A stretch of 40,043 nt of DNA from contig DIWI01000004.1 of the NCBI GenBank assembly GCA_002428415.1, positions 1 to 40,043 of the forward strand. The letters are read 5' to 3'. This document shows, piece after piece, positions 16,061-25,175 of the stretch. This DNA is from Clostridiaceae bacterium UBA6110 (GTDB lineage: Bacteria > Bacillota > Clostridia > Clostridiales > Clostridiaceae). The notes beneath the pieces are model-generated. The model did not search any database. It was not told the origin of the DNA and worked only from the letters and a program-made list of their open reading frames with translations. Both the position numbers and the translations under genes were made by a program. Every line of letters begins with the position of its first letter. Within the stretch, counting starts at the first letter, position 1.

Positions 16061-18763
16061 TTACTTCTGTGCCTTCCAGGTCTTCGATACTGCATAAAGC
16101 ATATGCTTGCTTGACTCATAAAGATTCTTTATGACGCTGATCTTTATTGCAGGATCTTCAGTTGCCTTCAGCATGACTTCATTGTGTCCGTTCTGTCCTG
16201 TCCAAGCACCCATAATGTCAAGTGACAGGTTTCCGCCTGCATTGAGCATAGCTATCGGGTTCATGTGAGGATAGAGGTTCGCATCAGTTATTACAAGTCC
16301 CTCAAAGCCCCATTCATTTCTCAGTACTCCTGTGAGAAGGCTTGAGTTTCCGCCTGCCCATGAATGTCCGATGAAGTTGAAGGATGACATGACTCCGAGA
16401 GTTCCGCCTTCCTTGACTGCCATTTCGAAAGGCTTCAGATAAATCTCCCTAATCGCCTGCTCATTGCTCCAGGAGAACAGAAGGTTTCTGTCATTCGATT
16501 CACGGTCGTTCATGGCGAAATGCTTGATGAATGTGATTATGCCCTGATCCTTTGCTCCCTTTACTACATTTGCGGTTATCTTTCCTGCCAGAAGTCCGTC
16601 TTCAGAGTAGTATTCGAAGTTTCTTCCATTGAACGGGCTCCTGTGTGTATTCATGGCAGGTGCGTACCATCCGCTGTATCCGTTCGCCTTTGCCTCATTT
16701 CCAACGCTTGTTCCCATGAGGTTCGCTATGTCTACGTTCCAGGTCGAAGCTATTACTACAGGTGTAGGATAGGTTACTCCCTTACCGTCAGCACCCATTA
16801 TGGCTCCTGAGTAAACGCTCGCTCCGATTGTGGTCGATCCGTCAGGAGTTAGGGATCTTGGTACTCCAAGCCTGTCAAGGCCTGCTATCTGCCAGGTTCC
16901 TGTTCCCGCTAGTACGCTCATTTCCTTTAACGTAAGCTGTGATACGAATTCATCCCATTTCGGGTCGTCATATTCAAGTCCTACCATCTCAGAAAAATCT
17001 ATCTGCTTAGCCAGGGTCTTTCCATACTCAGGAAGGTCCGAAACTTTCAGTCCGAGCTCAGCATCAGTTCTTACTGTATAGGTCATTGCAGCTAGAATCT
17101 TCTCAGTTGCTGTGTAATCAGCCGTCTTAGGTCCTGTGAAGGCTCTGTTTGCCGGGTCCCATGCCCTTGTGAGGTAATCGTCGACTCCTATCGCATCATC
17201 AAACAGGTTTGTTGCTGCCACAAGGTCAGTAGAACGCTTTCCGTCGTTAGCTTCATTGTAGATTATCTCATCGCTTAGTGTAAATATTTCTGAATCCAGC
17301 TCCACATGGGCATTCTCCCTGAGCATTATCGAGTAATCGCCCTTTTCAAGCATGTAGCTCGTGTTGACCTTGTAGTCATAGGAAGCCATATCTTCGATCG
17401 GGAATGTGATCGAATAGTATTCAGTAGCTCCAGGTGCTATTACATTTGTCTTCTTGAAATCCACAAGGTTAACTGTGGCCTTTTCAATTGCTCCTGTATA
17501 CGGAGGATTGTAGTATATCTGTATGACATCCTTGCCAGCCACAGTTCCTGTGTTCTTAACAGAAACCCTTACAGTAAGGTTTCCATTCTCCTCATTTATC
17601 GCCATGATTTCCTTCTCAAACTTGGAGAAGCTTAAGCCATGTCCAAACGGGAACATTACGGCATCATCATATTTGAATGTTTTGTCTGTCATTGACCTTG
17701 TCTCGAAATACCTGTAGCCTACATAGATGCCTTCACTGTAATTAGTGAAGAATCCATTGTTTTCAGGTGCGTTGGAGTAATGGTAGCTGTTTTTGTTCCA
17801 GGTGCCATCTGCTTCCCGTTCAAGATAGTTATTTGAGGTCGGATTCGCAAGATTGTCCTTGAGCCATGTATCAGACAGCCTTCCTGAAGGATTTACGGTT
17901 CCATTCAGTATTCCTGAAAGAGAGTCTATTCCTGACTGTCCAGGATATCCAATCCAGACTATGCTCTTTATTGAAGGGTAGTCCTTCACGAAATCCAGCT
18001 CCATTGCATTTGCAGAGTTGACAACAAGTATTACCTTGTCAAACTTCTTCGCAACCGCATCCACCATGGCTGCCTCATCAGGCAGAAGCTGAAGCTGCTC
18101 TACGGTGAAATCGAAGACCTCTCCGCCTCCTCTACCGATTACAATTACAGCGGTATCGGAGAATTCCTTTGCCTTGTCGAGTATCGTCTTGCCGTCGCTG
18201 TATATTGTCGTATCTGTAAATGCGCTCGCCGGCAATTCAGGCACTGTGATGTTGCTCGGCTTTTCGATGAACTCTGATGCGCTGCTGTTTACAGGTGCGA
18301 CTGTCTCGGCTATCGAAATATTACCTTTCTTGTAGTAGTTGTAGTATAGATACAGGAGGTCCTTGTTGACATTGAAGTTGCCCTTAGGTCCTGAAAGTGA
18401 ATCTTCAAGCTTAGTTGCAGACTCAACGTTGGATGCCGAGGATCCGCCGGAGTTGTATACAAGCTGGACTCCTCTCATGCCGAATATATTGAGGTTCTGT
18501 TTGCTGTCAGCTGAAGTCTTAAGCGGCAGCAGGCTGTCGTTATTCTGCATGAGCACGAAGCCCTCATCAGCTATTGCCTTTGTCGTGTCGCTGGCTGATG
18601 TGAACGAAGCTTTCTGCTCAATAGTATCAGGCTTGAATTTCGCTACGAGCCAGTAACCTGATTTCGTGATCACGAATCCGTATACCAGTATCACCGCAAG
18701 TATAAGTGCTGATACTCCGATAACTATCGGCAATTTTTTCCTTTTCTTTACAGTTTCTGCCAT
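16061..18763 (-). CDS. Membrane-anchored, circularly permuted family 3 glycoside hydrolase
   Basis: A 900-residue GH3 enzyme with its domains in reversed order. After a basic start and one membrane anchor (about residues 10-35, LPIVIGVSALILAVILVYGF), the GH3 C-terminal domain comes first (EGFVLMQNNDSLLPLK onwards), then the Fn3-like domain, and the catalytic barrel is last, with NGRNFEYYSEDGLLAGK, IKHFAMNDRESNDRN and the nucleophile Asp827 in GFEGLVITDANLY. TDAN replaces the common (S/T)DWG. Reversed GH3 enzymes are known from rumen bacteria. It should face outside and release sugars at the cell surface. ATG 18763 is preferred, behind AGAGGGG; ATG 18799 has no ribosome site. Confidence 0.92.
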   Translation of the reverse strand: MAETVKKRKKLPIVIGVSALILAVILVYGFVITKSGYWLVAKFKPDTIEQKASFTSASDTTKAIADEGFVLMQNNDSLLPLKTSADSKQNLNIFGMRGVQLVYNSGGSSASNVESATKLEDSLSGPKGNFNVNKDLLYLYYNYYKKGNISIAETVAPVNSSASEFIEKPSNITVPELPASAFTDTTIYSDGKTILDKAKEFSDTAVIVIGRGGGEVFDFTVEQLQLLPDEAAMVDAVAKKFDKVILVVNSANAMELDFVKDYPSIKSIVWIGYPGQSGIDSLSGILNGTVNPSGRLSDTWLKDNLANPTSNNYLEREADGTWNKNSYHYSNAPENNGFFTNYSEGIYVGYRYFETRSMTDKTFKYDDAVMFPFGHGLSFSKFEKEIMAINEENGNLTVRVSVKNTGTVAGKDVIQIYYNPPYTGAIEKATVNLVDFKKTNVIAPGATEYYSITFPIEDMASYDYKVNTSYMLEKGDYSIMLRENAHVELDSEIFTLSDEIIYNEANDGKRSTDLVAATNLFDDAIGVDDYLTRAWDPANRAFTGPKTADYTATEKILAAMTYTVRTDAELGLKVSDLPEYGKTLAKQIDFSEMVGLEYDDPKWDEFVSQLTLKEMSVLAGTGTWQIAGLDRLGVPRSLTPDGSTTIGASVYSGAIMGADGKGVTYPTPVVIASTWNVDIANLMGTSVGNEAKANGYSGWYAPAMNTHRSPFNGRNFEYYSEDGLLAGKITANVVKGAKDQGIITFIKHFAMNDRESNDRNLLFSWSNEQAIREIYLKPFEMAVKEGGTLGVMSSFNFIGHSWAGGNSSLLTGVLRNEWGFEGLVITDANLYPHMNPIAMLNAGGNLSLDIMGAWTGQNGHNEVMLKATEDPAIKISVIKNLYESSKHMLYAVSKTWKAQK

Positions 18764-18811
18764 TGATCTTTTCCCCTCTTCTTCATATGATTTCCTCATA
18801 TGTTTTTTTCA

Positions 18812-18879
18812 ACTATAGCACGTAAAAAAACCATATTTAACAGTTTTGCACAGACTGTCATTTTGCACGCATAAACTGT
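18812..18879 (-). promoter_or_regulatory. GH3 operon promoter with LytTR-type direct repeat
   Basis: On the minus strand an extended -10, TGC-TATAGT (TATAGT at 18817-18812), follows a weak -35, TTAAAT (18840-18835), by 17 bases. Upstream are ACAGTTTAT (18879-18871) and ACAGTCTGT (18858-18850) with exactly 12 bases between. The first fits the published LytTR half-site pattern at all nine positions and the second at eight. A weak -35 next to such repeats is the layout of AgrA/PlnC-activated promoters. Confidence 0.6.
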
Positions 18880-18978
18880 AACGGGTTTCTGTAAACCATT
18901 TATCAGGCATACCAGAAGTCCCAGCATCCCTGGCATCATTAATATCCGGTAAAATGAGCACACATAAGGCTCTGACAG

Positions 18979-19006
18979 TTGACTAACTCCATGGAAAGGG
19001 TATTAT
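18979..19006 (+). promoter_or_regulatory. thrC promoter
   Basis: TTGACT (18979-18984) and TATTAT (19001-19006) with a 16-base spacer, about 65 bases before thrC. Between this and the divergent GH3 promoter (18880-18978) I see nothing further. Confidence 0.6.
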
Positions 19007-19071
19007 TATAACAAGCAGATTTATTGAAGCATGCATAACTTTAAAATTGTCAAAGAAACAGGAGAGAAATT

Positions 19072-20553
19072 ATGAATTTCAAAAGCACAAGAGATAACAG
19101 CAATATCGTGACACCTTCAATGGCTATCCTTCAGGGACTGGCTGCAGATGGAGGCCTGTTCGTTCCGGTCTCGTTCCCTAAGCTTCAGAAAGACCTTGAG
19201 ACCCTTGGCAAAATGAGCTATCAGGAGCTGGCATATGAGGTCATGTCTGCGTACCTTGATGATTTCAAAGCTGAAGACCTTTGGGCCTGCATCAATGGGG
19301 CCTATGATGAGAAGTTCGATGATCCTTCGATGGCACCAGTTGTAGAAGTTGGAAGCATTGACCATATGGAGCTTTTCCACGGATCCACAATAGCCTTCAA
19401 GGACATGGCACTCTCCATACTTCCATACCTCATGAAGACTTCAGCCGTCATGAACAAAAGCGACAAGGACATAGTCATCCTGACAGCAACATCCGGCGAT
19501 ACCGGTAAAGCAGCCATGGCAGGCTTTGCAGATGTTCCGGGAACCAGCATAATCGTATTCTACCCTAAAAACGGCGTAAGCTCGATACAGGAACGCCAGA
19601 TGGTGACACAAAAGGGAGAAAACACACATGTTGTTGCTATCAGGGGAAACTTCGACAGCGCCCAGACCAAGGTCAAAGAGCTTTTCAATGATAAGGAACT
19701 CAAGAAGGAAATGGATGACAAGGGCTTCCAGTTTTCAAGCGCAAATTCCATGAATATTGGAAGGCTTCTTCCCCAGGTAGTCTATTATGCATGGGCATAC
19801 CTCAGGGAAGTTGAAAAAGGAAAGGTCGCGGCAGGCGAAGCCATCAACTTCTGCGTGCCTACCGGCAATTTCGGCGACATACTCGCCGGATACTATGCAA
19901 AGAAGATGGGAGTGCCTATAGGCAAGCTCATATGCGCCTCCAACGACAACAGGGTTCTATATGACTTCTTTGAGACCGGCACCTATGACAGGAACAGAGA
20001 GTTCGTACTTACCATTTCCCCTTCAATGGACATACTCATATCAAGCAACTTTGAAAGGATGCTCTATCACGCCACAGGAAACAATACCGAGGAGCTAAAG
20101 AAGCTCATGGGAAGCCTTGAATCATCAGGCTCCTATTCTGTAGGTCCAGAGGTCATGGTGAATTTCAAGGACTATGCGGCAGAATACGCTACAGAAGAAG
20201 AAACAATGGACCAGATAAGGAAGGTTTTCGAAATGACCGGATATGTCATGGACCCTCACACCGCAGTAGCTTCAAGAAGCTACGAAAAATATGTGGAAAA
20301 GACCGGTGACAGGACACCATGCGTCATAGTATCAACTGCAAGCCCGTACAAGTTCCCTGAAGCAGTGCTCAAGGCGCTTGGCAGACTGCCGGAAGACATT
20401 ACAGATGACGCCCTGATAGATCAGCTTAACGCTGTCTCTAAAGTAGCTATTCCCAATGCCATACATGACCTGAAAGATGCACCTGTGAGGCATGATTTGG
20501 TTGTTCCAGTGGATGGGATGAAGGATATCGTTAAGAAGATCATCCTTGCTTAA
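19072..20553 (+). CDS. thrC: Threonine synthase
   Basis: A 493-residue pyridoxal-phosphate enzyme that turns O-phosphohomoserine into threonine. It has the long bacterial ThrC form: the N-terminus FKSTRDNSNIVTPSMAIL with LAADGGLFVP, the PLP lysine Lys110 in LFHGSTIAFKDMAL, the phosphate loop TATSGDTGKAA and VPTGNFGDILAGYYAKKMG. The length is normal for this class. It starts at ATG 19072 behind AGGAGA and is a single-gene unit with its own promoter and terminator. No T-box or other leader was recognised. Confidence 0.97.
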   Translation: MNFKSTRDNSNIVTPSMAILQGLAADGGLFVPVSFPKLQKDLETLGKMSYQELAYEVMSAYLDDFKAEDLWACINGAYDEKFDDPSMAPVVEVGSIDHMELFHGSTIAFKDMALSILPYLMKTSAVMNKSDKDIVILTATSGDTGKAAMAGFADVPGTSIIVFYPKNGVSSIQERQMVTQKGENTHVVAIRGNFDSAQTKVKELFNDKELKKEMDDKGFQFSSANSMNIGRLLPQVVYYAWAYLREVEKGKVAAGEAINFCVPTGNFGDILAGYYAKKMGVPIGKLICASNDNRVLYDFFETGTYDRNREFVLTISPSMDILISSNFERMLYHATGNNTEELKKLMGSLESSGSYSVGPEVMVNFKDYAAEYATEEETMDQIRKVFEMTGYVMDPHTAVASRSYEKYVEKTGDRTPCVIVSTASPYKFPEAVLKALGRLPEDITDDALIDQLNAVSKVAIPNAIHDLKDAPVRHDLVVPVDGMKDIVKKIILA

Positions 20554-20590
20554 CATTAAACCTTATGATATTTAGACCGTAATAAATGAA

Positions 20591-20638
20591 ATACTCCCCA
20601 AACTGCAGATTAGGCTGCAAGTTGGGGAGTATTTTTTT
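20591..20638 (+). terminator. thrC terminator
   Basis: ATACTCCCCAA (20591-20601) pairs with TTGGGGAGTAT (20622-20632); an inner CTGCAG/CTGCAA pairing extends the stem, and seven T follow. A strong rho-independent terminator. Confidence 0.9.
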
Positions 20639-20681
20639 ATATCTTTAGGGGTATATACATGGATCAGGGACGCTGAAATAA

Positions 20682-20697
20682 GTGAGTGATCGCTCAC
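20682..20697. other. Near-perfect palindrome in the thrC-psiE gap
   Basis: GTGAGTGATCGCTCAC is a 16-base palindrome with one mismatched pair. It could be a regulator site (TetR-type sites look similar) or the stem ending the psiE transcript, since on the minus strand it is flanked by AATA and TATT that extend the stem. It is not in front of any gene in the window. Confidence 0.35.
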
Positions 20698-20738
20698 CTA
20701 TTGTTAAGACAGCATCTCATTTAACGTGGGACTTCAGC

Positions 20739-21188
20739 TTATTTTTCCAATTCTTCATTTACAGCACCATATGCACGTCCAGGAACCGGTGACTCCTTAA
20801 GGATATAGATCTTTATCGCAAAGAGAATGCCAATTGTCACTACACCTATAAGAAGCTCGTAGGCCTCTGTGTTGTATATAAGCATCTTCCTTGCTATTGC
20901 AAGTGTCATTACATCAACCACGTTGTTAGGCTTGTGCCTTATAAGCATTATGGCAAGCTCAAGGGCAATTATCAGGAGCAGAAGGTATGAGAGGTAATGC
21001 TGGAAGCTGTTGTAATTGATAAGCTCCTTGAGCTGAGTGATATCCCTGTACATTGAAACCACGAAGAAAAATGAGTTGATTACTACTGCCATAACAAGGA
21101 GCCCTGAAATGAACAGCTCTATGCTGCTTATCGCTGTGGAAACCCGGTTTGACATCTTCTCATAGAATTTTGACTTGTTGCTGTACAT
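20739..21188 (-). CDS. PsiE-family membrane protein
   Basis: A 149-residue protein with four membrane segments (about 25-48, 65-85, 92-108 and 115-133), matching the PsiE (phosphate-starvation-inducible) family, including the region DVMTLAIARKMLIY. Its function is unknown in any species; the name only reflects induction in E. coli. ATG 21188 is chosen because AGGTGG stands seven bases upstream; the TTG three bases earlier is less likely. It is a single-gene unit with an 18-base palindrome at its promoter. Confidence 0.75.
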   Translation of the reverse strand: MYSNKSKFYEKMSNRVSTAISSIELFISGLLVMAVVINSFFFVVSMYRDITQLKELINYNSFQHYLSYLLLLIIALELAIMLIRHKPNNVVDVMTLAIARKMLIYNTEAYELLIGVVTIGILFAIKIYILKESPVPGRAYGAVNEELEK

Positions 21189-21269
21189 CAATTATCCACC
21201 TTTCATTTATCCATAGCTGCCAAACAGATTTATCTGCCACCCAATTACATTGATTTACAGCTTTTTATG

Positions 21270-21308
21270 AGTATAACAGAGCCCATGACGCATGTAAATA
21301 TTTACATG
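21270..21308 (-). promoter_or_regulatory. psiE promoter with 18-base palindromic operator
   Basis: Minus-strand TTTACA (21298-21293) and TATACT (21275-21270) with a 17-base spacer. The perfect palindrome CATGTAAATATTTACATG (21291-21308) covers the -35 box, which points to a repressor of unknown identity. Confidence 0.65.
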
Positions 21309-21383
21309 AAAATTGCAAAAAAATTATCAATCTGTCAATTTCCATATAATGACTGCTTCAGCCTCCATTGTCAGATATAGTGA

Positions 21384-21413
21384 AAAAGGACTTGAGCTGA
21401 TTCAAGTCCTTTT
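21384..21413 (-). terminator. Terminator of the nucleoside importer operon
   Basis: AAAAGGACTTGA and TCAAGTCCTTTT form a 12-base perfect stem with a 6-base loop. On the minus strand the arm ends in a T-run. It lies about 45 bases past the last permease gene. Confidence 0.85.
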
Positions 21414-21459
21414 CATTTTAGCTTCAGTAATAAAGCCTCTTTCTCGTCTAGCACTGAAC

Positions 21460-22416
21460 TTATCTTTCTTCTCTGAAGTAATTCGATCCGCAGCTTGCCG
21501 GCTGAGAATTTTCCTTTTCCTTGCGTATTGAAGTCATTACAAGCACCAATGCTGTTATTATGAAGGGCAGCATGTCAAAGAACGCATTTGGAACAGCTAT
21601 GATATCCTTCGGAAGGTAATATTTGAGGATATTGAAGGCTCCGAAAATGAATGAGCCGAATATCGCCCTGTTTGGGCTCCATGCTGCGAATATTACCAAT
21701 GCCACTGCAATCCATCCGAGTCCGTTGACACTGTTATTCATCCAAACTCCGCCATTGATTACCATTGAACAGTAGGCCCCGCCAATTCCGCAGATGCCTC
21801 CGCCAAGAAGCACGTTCAGATACTTAAGTTTCGTAACCTTTATTCCGGCTGCATCCGCAGCTCCCGGATTCTCGCCTACCGCCCTCAGGTTAAGTCCGAG
21901 CTTGGTCTGGTTGAGGTAAAATCCGCAAATAACCGCAATGACAATGCCGAGATATACGAAGGGGTTGTATGAGAAAAGGAGCTTTCCGACCACCGGAAGC
22001 GAGCTTAGCCCTGGAATATCAAGGTTTGCCAGCTGCAGCGTGATGTTCTCAGGAAGCTTCATGGATGTAGTCTTGGTGCTTGTAAGCATGAATTCTCCGA
22101 CAAAGTTGGAGATGCCTACTCCGAAAATCGTCAGAGTCAGACCTGTCACGTTCTGGTTTGCCATGAATGTGATTGTCAGAATCGCATATACCAGAGCACC
22201 TGCCATTCCTGCGACGAAGGCTGCTGCGATAGCAATTGCAAGGCTGTCAGTAAGGAATCCAGCCATGAATCCTGCACAGGCTCCCATTGCCATCATTCCT
22301 TCCACACCAAGGTTAAGATGGCCTGATTTTTCATTCATGATTTCGCCTAATGTACCGAACAGGAGTGGCGTGCCGGCAAGTACTGCAGCTGTCAGAAAAT
22401 TAAGGAACATATTCAT
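21460..22416 (-). CDS. ABC transporter permease, nucleoside (BMP/NupQ) type
   Basis: A 318-residue permease with about eight to ten membrane segments of the RbsC/NupQ family. GTLGEIMNEKSGHLNLGVEGMMAMGA at the N-terminus and LRAVGENPGAADAAGIKV in the coupling loop are conserved. Its start overlaps the stop of the first permease by one base (TAATG) with GGGAGG upstream. It pairs with the other permease to form the membrane channel, with the ATPase and the BMP lipoprotein encoded before it. By analogy with B. subtilis NupNOPQ the cargo is probably nucleosides. Confidence 0.94.
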   Translation of the reverse strand: MNMFLNFLTAAVLAGTPLLFGTLGEIMNEKSGHLNLGVEGMMAMGACAGFMAGFLTDSLAIAIAAAFVAGMAGALVYAILTITFMANQNVTGLTLTIFGVGISNFVGEFMLTSTKTTSMKLPENITLQLANLDIPGLSSLPVVGKLLFSYNPFVYLGIVIAVICGFYLNQTKLGLNLRAVGENPGAADAAGIKVTKLKYLNVLLGGGICGIGGAYCSMVINGGVWMNNSVNGLGWIAVALVIFAAWSPNRAIFGSFIFGAFNILKYYLPKDIIAVPNAFFDMLPFIITALVLVMTSIRKEKENSQPASCGSNYFREER

Positions 22417-23510
22417 TACCTGGCACCTCCCTTTCCACGGAATATGAACTTATAACGTATGAAGAACTCGCACCCAAGAACAAAGAACAGGATGATGCCC
22501 TGCAGAACATCAGCTGAGTAAGTCGAAAGGCCGTATGTCGACTGCATTACGCTTGAGCCTTTCTCCAAAACGCTGAAGAGGAACGATATGACCAGTATGC
22601 TGACAGGATTGAGATCCGCAAGCCATGCGATTATGATTGCTGTGAATCCTACTCCTCCTGCGACCGATGCAGCAAGAGTCATGTCTGAGCCTGATGACTG
22701 CACCATACCTGTAATGCCGGCTATTCCACCGGAGAGCAGCATGGTCCTCAGGATTATCCTCTGTACGTTCATACCTGCATACTTGGCTGTAGCATGGCTT
22801 TCGCCGACAACGCTGATCTCATAGCCCTGCTTGGTGTATTTGAGGTATATGAACACTATAGCTACAAGAACTAGCCCGATCATCCAGCCTATCTGCACTC
22901 CGAAAACCTTGTTCAGCTGAGCATTGGAAACGAATCTGGCGATTTTGGGGAATCCCGATGATTCAGGGTCCTTCCATGGACCATCCCTCAGGAATGATAT
23001 AGTATGGAGAGCTATGTAGTTTAGCATAAGTGTAAACAGCGTCTCATTCGTATTGAATTTCGCCTTGAAGTAAGCAGGTATGAGTCCCCAGAGGCCTCCG
23101 CCAAGAAAGCCCGCAAGAAACATGACTGCAAGCAGCAAAAGATGTGGCCAGTCATTGTGAAAAAGTGCAAAGTAGGATGAGAATATTGCGCCCATGATAA
23201 TCTGACCCTCAGCTCCTACATTCCAGAATCTCATCTTAAATGCGAGAGTGACTCCAAGTGAAGCCATCAAGAGTGGTATCATGATCTTGATTGTCGCCTG
23301 TATTGCCATCTCACTTCGGAAAGCACCTGAAATTATTGTAGAGTATAGCTTTATCGGGTTGAATCCTATGAACATCAGGAACAGGCCGCCTGCAACAAGG
23401 GCAAGCACCAGCGCAAGTATCCTGAGCTTGAAAATCCCGCTTTTTGATCTTTCAATTCTTTTTACGGTTCTTACAAACGGCTCGCTGGTTTTCAATGTCC
23501 TTTCACTCAT
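22416..23510 (-). CDS. ABC transporter permease, nucleoside (BMP/NupP) type
   Basis: A 364-residue permease with the family stretch LAFKMRFWNVGAEGQIIMGA, NETLFTLMLNYIA and, in the coupling loop, EISVVGESHATAKYAGM. It is longer than NupQ because of an N-terminal cytoplasmic part of about 25 residues before the first membrane segment. It overlaps the ATPase gene by 8 bases and the second permease gene by one, so all are translated together. It forms the other half of the membrane channel of the importer. Confidence 0.94.
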   Translation of the reverse strand: MSERTLKTSEPFVRTVKRIERSKSGIFKLRILALVLALVAGGLFLMFIGFNPIKLYSTIISGAFRSEMAIQATIKIMIPLLMASLGVTLAFKMRFWNVGAEGQIIMGAIFSSYFALFHNDWPHLLLLAVMFLAGFLGGGLWGLIPAYFKAKFNTNETLFTLMLNYIALHTISFLRDGPWKDPESSGFPKIARFVSNAQLNKVFGVQIGWMIGLVLVAIVFIYLKYTKQGYEISVVGESHATAKYAGMNVQRIILRTMLLSGGIAGITGMVQSSGSDMTLAASVAGGVGFTAIIIAWLADLNPVSILVISFLFSVLEKGSSVMQSTYGLSTYSADVLQGIILFFVLGCEFFIRYKFIFRGKGGAR

Positions 23511-25038
23511 CTGAATCCACTCCTTCCAGGCTGCGCCCCGTCATCATAAGTCCAAGCTCTTCCTTTGTTGTGGCTTTGGCATCAACTATGCCCTTAAGCT
23601 CACCATGGCAAAGCACCATTATCCGGTCAGAAAGTTCAAGAAGCACATCAAGGTCCTCGCCAACAAAAAGCACTGCGACACCCTTTTCCTTCTGCTCATT
23701 AAGCAGGTCGTATATAAGGTATGAGGAGTTTATGTCGAGACCCCTTACAGGATAGGCTGTTATAAGCACATTCGGCTTCGATTCAATCTCTCTTCCAAGG
23801 AGCACCTTCTGCACATTTCCTCCGGACATCCTTCTTACCGGCATATCAACATTGGGTGTAACTATGCAAAGCTTCTCGATCAGTTCTTCAGCAAGCTTTC
23901 TGGCTGGCTTTTTATCTACAAAGATTCCGGGATTTTTCTTGTAGGATTTCAGCATCATGTTCTCAACCATGCCCATTGACCCGACAAGACCCATACCAAG
24001 ACGGTCCTCCGGAACAAAGCTCATGCTTATGCCCAGCTCTATGATTTCATCAGGGCTCATGCCGATTATGTTCTTCTTGTTGTAGAGGACAGCCCCTTCC
24101 TTGATATCCACAAGACCTGCTATAGATTCACAAAGCTCCTTCTGGCCGCTGCCAGCTATGCCTGCAACACCCAGTATCTCACCGCTCCTCAAGCTGAAGC
24201 TCACATTCCTGAGCCCCAGGTTGCCGTGCTCATTTTCAACAGACAAATCCAAAACCTTCAGGACAGGCTTCCTGTCCTCTGTCTCGGGTCTGTTGATCTC
24301 AAGGCTTACAGGTCTTCCAACCATAAGCTCGGTAAGCTGTTTCTCGTTGGTCTCTGCAGTCATTACGGTAGCGACATGGTGTCCTTTTCTAAGTATTGCC
24401 ACTCTGTCGCTTATGGCCATTACCTCGTTAAGCTTGTGGGTTATTATGATTATGGCGCTTCCCTGTTCCTTCATCCTTCTGAGGATCGCAAAAAGCTTTT
24501 CGGTTTCCTGAGGAGTGAGTACAGCAGTTGGCTCGTCCAGTATGAGGATTTCGGCTCCGCGATAAAGAACCTTCATAATCTCAACTGTCTGCTTTTCACT
24601 TACTGACATGTTGTATACCTTATTCTCAGGATCTATCTCAAGTCCGAACCTTTCGCTGATTGCTGCTATCTTATCCTTCAGGACCTTCCGCTTCAGGTGC
24701 TTCTCCTTCGTTCCAATAACTATGTTGTCCATGGCGCTGAATACCTCCACCAGCTTGAAGTGCTGGTGTATCATGCCGATGCCCAGCTCTATCGCATCTG
24801 TTGGAGAGCTTATGGATACCTCTTTCCCGGCAACTGAAATCGAGCCCTTGTCAGGATAGTAGATCCCTGACAGCATATTCATGAGCGTTGTCTTTCCAGA
24901 ACCGTTCTCACCAAGAAGCGCGAGTATCTCGCCACACTTTACGGTAAGGTTAATGTCGCTGTTCGCGACAACGCTGCCGAAGGTCTTGGTTATTCCCTTA
25001 AGTTCGATTGCATAATTAGTTTCACTTGCTTTTGTCAT
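23503..25038 (-). CDS. ABC transporter ATPase, two-domain nucleoside type (NupO)
   Basis: A 511-residue protein made of two ABC ATPase domains, as in RbsA and NupO. Domain 1 has Walker A GENGSGKTTLMN (from residue 43) and Walker B ILILDEPTAVLTP; domain 2 has the degenerate Walker A GIAGSGQKEL, the signature-like RRMSGGNVQKVLLGREI and PVRGLDINSS. Only the first site is likely to turn over ATP efficiently. The frame is open 39 codons further upstream, but ATG 25038 has GGGAG just before it and aligns with the family N-terminus. It powers the importer of the adjacent permeases. Confidence 0.94.
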   Translation of the reverse strand: MTKASETNYAIELKGITKTFGSVVANSDINLTVKCGEILALLGENGSGKTTLMNMLSGIYYPDKGSISVAGKEVSISSPTDAIELGIGMIHQHFKLVEVFSAMDNIVIGTKEKHLKRKVLKDKIAAISERFGLEIDPENKVYNMSVSEKQTVEIMKVLYRGAEILILDEPTAVLTPQETEKLFAILRRMKEQGSAIIIITHKLNEVMAISDRVAILRKGHHVATVMTAETNEKQLTELMVGRPVSLEINRPETEDRKPVLKVLDLSVENEHGNLGLRNVSFSLRSGEILGVAGIAGSGQKELCESIAGLVDIKEGAVLYNKKNIIGMSPDEIIELGISMSFVPEDRLGMGLVGSMGMVENMMLKSYKKNPGIFVDKKPARKLAEELIEKLCIVTPNVDMPVRRMSGGNVQKVLLGREIESKPNVLITAYPVRGLDINSSYLIYDLLNEQKEKGVAVLFVGEDLDVLLELSDRIMVLCHGELKGIVDAKATTKEELGLMMTGRSLEGVDSDE

Positions 25039-25175
25039 ACTTTCTCCCATCTTTCTGACCCCTGGCATATGTAGCCAGTCCTGTAATTTGACGATGAAAA
25101 GAATTATGGGGCAGACCATCTCATTTCGTATCCGAAAACCAGAGAGATGACCCACCCCTTACTTTGCCTGCTTCG

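Noticed and set aside
18764..18799. Start of the permuted GH3 at ATG 18799
   Set aside because: There is no ribosome site in front of it, while AGAGGGG precedes ATG 18763.
25039..25155. Longer N-terminus for the nucleoside ABC ATPase
   Set aside because: The 39 extra residues do not align with the family, and GGGAG directly precedes ATG 25038.
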